Assembly: GCF_000315625.1 (NCBI RefSeq)
Contig: NW_005434612.1
Span: 413,682 to 477,681, forward strand
DNA length: 64,000 nt
Direction of reading: 5' to 3'
From: Guillardia theta CCMP2712
Taxonomy: Eukaryota > Cryptophyceae > Pyrenomonadales > Geminigeraceae
Of the stretch, positions 58,812-64,000 are shown in pieces; position 1 is the first letter of the stretch; every line of letters begins with the position of its first letter. A model generated the notes under the pieces. The model worked only from the letters and a program-made list of their open reading frames with translations. It did not search any database and was not told where the DNA came from. Both the position numbers and the translations under genes were made by a program.

Positions 58812-60751
58812 CTATTGTTGTGCACATTGTACTCTCTGCCCTCCTCGCATTTCCTCGTCTCCATCTTCATCAGTCGCTGCTCTCGCGTGTCCTCCCTGCA
58901 GACTCAACTCACTCGTGCGAAGATTTGAGAGACTGACGTGACTGACCGCATCTCCGCCCATCGACGCCTCGTCAGCATCTTGCATCGTGACCTGCAGGAA
59001 CAGCAGTGAAGTCAGTGGTTGACTACCGGCTTCACCGTTTGTCATGGACCTCTTCGGCATCTCCAAGGGACATTGGAGTTGGAGCAGACGGTAGGACCTG
59101 CGTGACAGCTGTGAGGCCAGAAAGGCGATGGCGAACTGAGACACCTTCTCAAGAACAGCCTTCTGCGAAGGAGAGATGGAATTGTTGGAAGGGAAGACTA
59201 TTTCGAAGCGGATGTAGAGTTTCCCCTGCAGCCCAAGTGAATCTTCTGTTAGCTCAAGAGCGACCCACTGTCAACATACCTTGACAAATGGGTTCTTATG
59301 CATCGGCATCCCTTCATCGTCGATACACTTGATTTGTCCTGGCAGTTCATGATCACTCCTATGGTTCTTCTTGTGTCAAGTTAGACCTGGCTTGACAATT
59401 TCTCCGGGAGCAGTCTTGCAGACAAGTTTTCTGCCATCAAGATGATTGATGACAATCTGAGCGCCTGAGTGGAGATTCAGGGGATGCACTCAGTCATATC
59501 AAACCAGGCACCAGTGAGAGCCTCGATCAGCGTGATCTTCTGGCTGGTGATCAGCAGGTCATCATTCTTGCGCAGAAACCTGGAAAGCAGGATGGGAAGT
59601 CGGATGAGGACAAGTTGGTCGTGAGACAGCAGAGCTCACGTGGAGTGCTTCTCCTGTGCCAGCACGAAAACAACATCCCCTGGAATTGTTCCTGGCAACT
59701 ACCATGTGTAATCAGCCGTCTCTGAAACAATCCCAACACCAAGTCAACCTGATCTGCTTCTCCACGCAACACGATCTTTTGTCCATGCTTCATACCCTTC
59801 TCGATGCAGCATTCCAGTACCTGCAACAACTTCAACACTCTGCCAGGGTATTGCACTACAAAGAAACTCACTTGTCGTTCAGTTTTCAATTTCACGTCGT
59901 ATCCTTGTCCACCACAATCTTGGCAAGCAACCTCGTCCAAATATCATCTCCTCACACAGCTGGAAATCGCACATACCTGCATCTGCTGGATCATACCGGG
60001 GCCTATCTGTCTGGTGAGCATCTTGACGCCATGACCGTCACAGGCTGAACAAACTTTTGGCTCAGCATCGGGATCAACGGGAACCTGCATGGCACAATGA
60101 GAATAGGAACTAAGGCGGCCGGGGTTACTTTGCGAGTGATGGCAAGTTTTCTCGTCTTCCCGTTGTACAGGTCTTCCAGCGTCACATTGATCTGATGGAC
60201 CACATCCTCTCCCTGCCAGCCGCATGAGCACCGCACAACACTCAATGCTCCTCCTCACCTTCTTCGGCCCCTGATTCCGTCTTCGGCCTAGTAGATATCC
60301 ACCACTCAACAAAAAGCAATTTTCCTCAAGAAAGGCTCACCACCACCACCAAAGAACATACTGAAGATGTCTTCTGCACTGTGCGTAGGGGCTCCTCCGT
60401 TCTGTGCTGACTGTCAAGTCTTTCCTCGACCAGCTCCCTCACACCTCTAGACCCTCTTCGCCATATTGATCGTAGATCTTCCTCTTTTGCGCGTCTGAGA
60501 GGACCTCATACGCTTTCGTGATCTCTTTGAAGACTGCCATACGAGTCAGCGACCTCAGTCCAAACGCCGCAGAGCTCACCCGCTTCATCTCCTCCCTTGT
60601 CAGGATGATGCTTGACTGCGAGCTTCCTGTACGCCTTCTTGATGTCGTTCTCCGACGCACTTTGAGGAATCTACCAACTGTCAAGACATATTGCGAAACA
60701 GAGTTCACGTACCTCAAGCCAATCGTAAAGAGTTTTCTTTCCAGCTACCAT
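58812..60751 (-). CDS. Class A DnaJ (DNAJA/Ydj1-like) co-chaperone, farnesylation motif, one zinc centre
   Basis: An Hsp70 co-chaperone with about ten exons. The J domain reads [32 protein letters not shown] (the HPD motif) and [20 protein letters not shown] with DQYGEEGL. After a short linker come [20 protein letters not shown] and RKLAITRK. The zinc region has [20 protein letters not shown] and [11 protein letters not shown], but where repeats 1 and 4 of the usual four Cys-x-x-Cys-x-Gly units should stand there is PVDPDAEP and a direct join [19 protein letters not shown]. The C-terminal client domain has [29 protein letters not shown] and [16 protein letters not shown]. The end, Gly-Gly...VQCAQQ, is a CaaX box as in Ydj1 and DNAJA1, for farnesylation and membrane attachment. 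Start at 60751, stop at 58812. Confidence 0.88.
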
Positions 60752-61218
60752 GGAATCTGCTACAGCCTTGTCTTTGTAAGTCTCAGTCGCATGTCATGAC
60801 TTGAAAACACAGCGAGCATTTAGACATCAAAAGACAAGCTTCAATGCTGTTCTCGTAGATATGTTTGGATTTTCCTCCTCGCACCAAACTTCGCCAATCT
60901 ATATCCTAAACAAGACCGCTTGATGTAAGGAGGAAAAACCGACTTTCCTTGTAACCTGATCTATCCATTTCATCATTTCCTTATTCAGATGCTTGAACAG
61001 TCTAGGATATGCTATCATCGTTTGATGCTTTGGTTCGTTGCCTTGCTTCTACACTGCTTGATACAGTTCTATGCCACCTTCGACTTTCTTTGTTCGTATT
61101 GTTTGTTCTGTATGGATATCTTGTATTCTCTTGCTCCAGTCTCTGTCGTGAAGGACAACATTGGTCACCAACCTGAAGGACTGCCCTATCTTCAGGGACT
61201 ACCCTACCTCTCCACCCC
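60752..61218. other. Intergenic, AT-richer
   Basis: No gene is recognised. The base composition becomes more AT-rich than in the rest of the window, and this continues to about 61860. Confidence 0.4.
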
Positions 61219-61629
61219 TTGAGGTTCCCGCCAGTACCCACCCTACTATCACCCTGGTTTCCTACCATTCTACCCCCCAAATTCCTGCTCACTGTGATCA
61301 AGAAGTGTTTTGTACAAGCCATACAAGAAGAGACTCAAAGAAGGATGCAGCATACTTATTACGGTTGTGCCGGTGGATGCATAATAAGAGGTGAGTTTCT
61401 AAGGACAGTATCGAAGCTAGACAAGTGGCAACGCATGATAGATAGACTGCATGATGCAAACGTAGAGATTGCTTCTGATGAGCTCATCTCCGCCATCACA
61501 TACATGCATGGCGGAAGTCTTGGTCAATACGACGGATACTGTGATACGGGATGGTGGGAATATATGTGGAGGAAATGGACGCACTCTATTGCAGTATTGC
61601 ATGGGGATAAAAGTAGTTACAAACTTTAA
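61219..61629 (+). CDS. Hypothetical protein
   Basis: An open frame of 136 residues; an internal Met at 61345 would give 94. The part from KKCFVQAIQEETQRRMQHTY onward looks like real protein: mixed composition, GCAGGCIIRGEFL, a helix KLDKWQRMIDRLHDANVEIA and a Trp-rich end, WWEYMWRKWTHS. The first 28 residues are Pro-rich and coincide with a C-rich tract, so they may be non-coding. I do not recognise the family. Its neighbours are equally unknown, and the AT-rich setting suggests acquired DNA. Confidence 0.4.
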   Translation: MRFPPVPTLLSPWFPTILPPKFLLTVIKKCFVQAIQEETQRRMQHTYYGCAGGCIIRGEFLRTVSKLDKWQRMIDRLHDANVEIASDELISAITYMHGGSLGQYDGYCDTGWWEYMWRKWTHSIAVLHGDKSSYKL

Positions 61630-61869
61630 TCGATGATGCATTTTCATGGGAAAATGATCGAACTGAAAGTGACTCCCCCTCCTTTACGGTTTGCTCCGGA
61701 CTGCCTTTTCTTTTCAGTCAATAAAGACAATGTATTATTGTTTTGTGAGAGTGTGGATTTTATTTGTTTTTGCAGTTCTTGAGCCTTTTTTTTAAAAAGT
61801 TTGCTACGGTTTGGTTTTTTCCAATAAATAAAAAAGCGCAGTATCGCACTGCAGCACTGGGAAGGGTCT

Positions 61870-62850
61870 ATGGGAGGCATGTTGGCGGCTGAGGATCTCT
61901 TGTGCTTGTCCGATGAGTTTCCAGCCGACATTGAGGAGTTTGCCTCTGTGGATGCGATACAACGGAAGAGGAGGAAGATCAGCACTGACAGGAATACAGC
62001 ATCAAAGTGGGAGCAGAGGTGTGGGGGATCGGAGTGCTTGTCCGATGAGTTTCCAGCCGACATTGAGGAGTTTGCCTCTGTGGATGAGATACAATGGAAG
62101 AGGAGGAAGATCAGCGTACACTATACAGCATCAAAGTGTGAGCACGGGCGGCAGCGGTCGAGATGCAAGGAGTGCGGGGGGAAAAGCATATGCGAGCACA
62201 GGCGGCAGCGATCGAAATGCAAGGAGTGCGGAGGGGGGAGCATATGCGAGCATGGGCGGCAGCGATCGAAATGCAAGGAGTGCGGAGGGGGGTGCATATG
62301 CGAGCATGGGCGGGTCCGTTCGGTGTGCAAGGATTGCAAGGGAGGGAGCATATGCGAGCACAGGCGGGAGCGATCGAGATGCAAGGAGTGCGGGGGGAAA
62401 AGCATATGCGAGCACGGGCGGGAGCGATCGAGATGCAAGGAGTGCGGGGGGAAAAGCATATGCGAGCATGGGCGGCAGCGATCGAAATGCAAGGAGTGCG
62501 GAGGAGGGTGCATATGCGAGCACGGGCGGATCCGATCGGTGTGCAAGGATTGCAAGGGAGGGAGCATATGCGAGCACGGACGTCAGCGATGGAGTTGCAA
62601 GGAGTGCGGTGGGGGGGGCATATGCGAGCACGGGCGGGTCCGATCGAGATGCAAGGATTGCAAGGGAGGGAGCATATGCGAGCACGGGCGGGAGCGATCG
62701 AGATGCAAGGAGTGCGGGGGAAAAAGCATATGCGAGCACGGGCGGCAGCGGTCGAGATGCAAGGAATGCGGGGGGAAAAGCATCTGCTCGCACGGGAAAA
62801 TACGGTATAGATGCAAGGAGTGCAAATTGAGTCAAAGTGCATTTGAATAA
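61870..62850 (+). CDS. Protein with 13 Cys-His/Cys-Cys repeats (candidate viral-type repeat protein)
   Basis: A single exon for 326 residues. The N-terminal part is a direct duplication: CLSDEFPADIEEFASVD plus a basic stretch (RKRRKIS, a possible nuclear signal) occurs twice, about 44 residues apart. From residue 90 on, 13 repeats of 18 residues follow, with the consensus CEHGRxRSxCKECGGxSI; each has Cys-x-His and Cys-x2-Cys spaced for one zinc ion. The last unit is divergent (CSHGKIRYRCKEC). At DNA level the 54-bp units stay very similar, which points to recent expansion or conversion. Repeats of this kind are, as far as I recall, found in giant algal viruses and scattered algal genomes, function unknown. 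The start at 61870 or the Met three codons later is equally possible. Confidence 0.65.
   Translation: MGGMLAAEDLLCLSDEFPADIEEFASVDAIQRKRRKISTDRNTASKWEQRCGGSECLSDEFPADIEEFASVDEIQWKRRKISVHYTASKCEHGRQRSRCKECGGKSICEHRRQRSKCKECGGGSICEHGRQRSKCKECGGGCICEHGRVRSVCKDCKGGSICEHRRERSRCKECGGKSICEHGRERSRCKECGGKSICEHGRQRSKCKECGGGCICEHGRIRSVCKDCKGGSICEHGRQRWSCKECGGGGICEHGRVRSRCKDCKGGSICEHGRERSRCKECGGKSICEHGRQRSRCKECGGKSICSHGKIRYRCKECKLSQSAFE
62120..62840 (+). repeat. 54-bp coding tandem repeat (13 units)
   Basis: The 18-residue units of the Cys/His protein correspond to 54-bp DNA units, most of which contain GCATATGCGAGCA at the join. Blocks of two to three units with the same variants (GGKSI, GGGCI, DCKGGSI) recur, a sign of expansion in larger blocks. 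Confidence 0.9.
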
Positions 62851-62892
62851 CACTTGTTTACTCCGCAATACAACAAAGTTACAATAACAATA

Positions 62893-63252
62893 TCACAATT
62901 TACGTCGTTTGGATTGCCTTCGTACAGAATCATCTCCATTCCCAACAACTTCCTCATTCCCTGCATCAGCCGATACGTTCGACGTCGTGCGGGCGGTGGC
63001 ATCGCTGCGTGCTGCATCGGTCAACTTCCTTAACTCCTCCTCAAGTTCCCGAACTCGATCTTGCTTCGTAGTCTGAGTTATAACTTGACTGTTCTTGATC
63101 GTAGTAACAACACCACTGTTGTTAGTAGTCTCAATGATCTCCTCTCTCACCCTCTTCTTCACTCCAAGCAATGAAACTCCTGAATTGTTGTAACTCTTGT
63201 ACAGATCATAGGCCATACTCGCAACACCAAAGCTAAACAACAAAGTGTTCAT
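62893..63252 (-). CDS. Hypothetical small protein with N-terminal hydrophobic segment and coiled coil
   Basis: A frame of 119 residues from the Met at 63252 (an upstream Met at 63432 would add 60 residues across a C-rich tract and is less likely). The product begins MNTLLFSFGVASMAYDLYKS, a short hydrophobic segment. It continues with a Thr/Asn-rich stretch, a charged helix (DRVRELEEELRKLTDAARSD) able to form a coiled coil, and a basic end, RRQSKRRKL. I do not recognise a family. It converges with the Cys/His-repeat gene, 43 bases between stops. Confidence 0.45.
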   Translation of the reverse strand: MNTLLFSFGVASMAYDLYKSYNNSGVSLLGVKKRVREEIIETTNNSGVVTTIKNSQVITQTTKQDRVRELEEELRKLTDAARSDATARTTSNVSADAGNEEVVGNGDDSVRRQSKRRKL

Positions 63253-63279
63253 TTTCACACCTTGACACTTAGGCCCTTG

Positions 63280-63560
63280 CTTTAAGTAACGCAGTCCGCG
63301 GCCCCTAATGACACTTAGTACCCCCACAAAGCAGGTAAAATAAGGGGTAGTCAAAGTGGGGGAATAACCAAGAGACAAACATAGAGGGGTGGTATGATAC
63401 AATAAAACAACCCGTACTGTAATCAATGACACTTCGGCTAAGATCCTTGTACCCCCAATTAAAGCCTTAATTTAAGGGGTACTCACGTATTACATTTTGT
63501 GCTGGGAAACATAACACGTAACACATATGTACCCCCTATCTGCCCTATATATTCATGTAT
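63280..63560. other. C-rich TACCCC tract
   Basis: Repeated GTACCCCC words on the plus strand, thus GGGGGTAC on the minus strand, upstream of the small minus-strand gene. No gene is seen. Confidence 0.5.
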
Positions 63561-64000
63561 AACCACCGGGTACACCCAGTCCACCTGTAATAGGACGACC
63601 ACCCCATGTCAGTCAGGTTCATGTACCCCCAGTACCCCCTGCCTGCTCTATATATTCATGTATAACCACCGGGTACTCCCACCCCACCTGTAATAGGACG
63701 ACCACCCTATATAACCCCAAGTACCCCCTGTCTACCCCATATCTTTATATATAACCACCGGGTACACCCAGTCCACCTGTAATAAGACGACCACCCCATA
63801 TAACCCCAGTACCCCCAATCTCCCCCATATCTTTATATATAACCACCGGGTACACCCAGCCCACCTGTAATAAGACGACCACCCCATATAACCCCAGTAC
63901 CCCCAATCTCCCCCATATCTTTATATATAACCACCGGGTACACCCACCCCACCTGTAATAGGACGACCACCCCATATAACCCCAGTACCCCCAATCTCCC
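63561..64000. repeat. 88-bp tandem repeat reaching the end of the window
   Basis: Five units begin with AACCACCGGGTACACCCA at 63561, 63664, 63753, 63841 and 63929. The spacings are 103, 89, 88 and 88 bases. Units share CACCTGTAATAGGACGACCA and a TACCCCC run. The array runs out of the window, so its full length is unknown. Confidence 0.93.

Noticed and set aside
62120-62840. CRISPR-like 54-bp repeats
   Set aside because: The repeats are coding and contiguous; variation follows the codons of a zinc-binding unit.
62131-62868. Minus-strand frames of 240 codons over the Cys/His repeat gene
   Set aside because: Repetitive antisense frames; the plus frame has regularly spaced Cys and His with a clear start and stop.
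63561-64000. CRISPR array
   Set aside because: The 88-bp units are contiguous without unique spacers, and the setting is a eukaryotic nuclear genome.

Overview
This window looks like nuclear DNA of a photosynthetic eukaryote with a complex, red-lineage plastid, most likely a cryptophyte such as Guillardia. Genes are interrupted by very short GT-AG introns, often 42-60 nt, and the proteins are eukaryotic (40S uS2, RPF2, class A DnaJ, ABCG, PPM phosphatase). Three proteins (Fd-GOGAT, a Deg protease, a glyoxalase-fold protein) carry a signal peptide followed by Phe, the hallmark leader of such plastids. All exon limits were joined by hand from reading-frame continuity and splice consensus, without transcript evidence.

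Layout, left to right. 0.5-6 kb: a single-pass membrane beta-propeller and an RCC1 protein. 6-10.3 kb: a UMF1/Atg22 transporter (minus), a (GACA)65 microsatellite and a plastid-type glyoxalase-fold gene. 10.3-20.5 kb: a FUT8-like fucosyltransferase with an extra N-terminal region (minus), a small DUF1764-type gene (plus) and a large tandem OB-fold gene resembling CTC1 of the telomere CST complex (minus). 20.6-27.3 kb: a CCCH zinc-finger gene, a lumenal Deg/HtrA protease and an ABCG half-transporter. 28-34 kb: CutA1 (interrupted by an assembly gap), a zeta-crystallin-like quinone oxidoreductase whose introns are full of minisatellites, and 40S uS2/RPSA. 35-44.7 kb: PP2C phosphatase, a CCCH-CCCH-RRM protein, RPF2, tRNA-Val(CAC) and PurF. 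45-51.6 kb: a scrambled, partly inverted mosaic of one mobile element whose 3' terminal motif sits at most breakpoints, with a second gap. 51.8-60.8 kb: six-exon ferredoxin-dependent glutamate synthase and a farnesylation-type DnaJ. 60.8-64 kb: a stretch with three unknown genes, including a 13-repeat Cys/His protein, ending in an 88-bp tandem repeat.

The genes are housekeeping and do not form one pathway; themes are ribosome biogenesis (RPF2, uS2), plastid nitrogen and proteostasis functions (Fd-GOGAT, Deg) and RNA binding (two CCCH proteins). The most unusual features are non-coding or architectural: GC-rich islands followed by GGGGTA-rich tracts upstream of genes, polypyrimidine microsatellites inside introns, the rearranged element with its recurrent junction motif, a DnaJ lacking one of its two zinc centres, and two proteins with a ubiquitin-tail-like RLRGG in their leaders.
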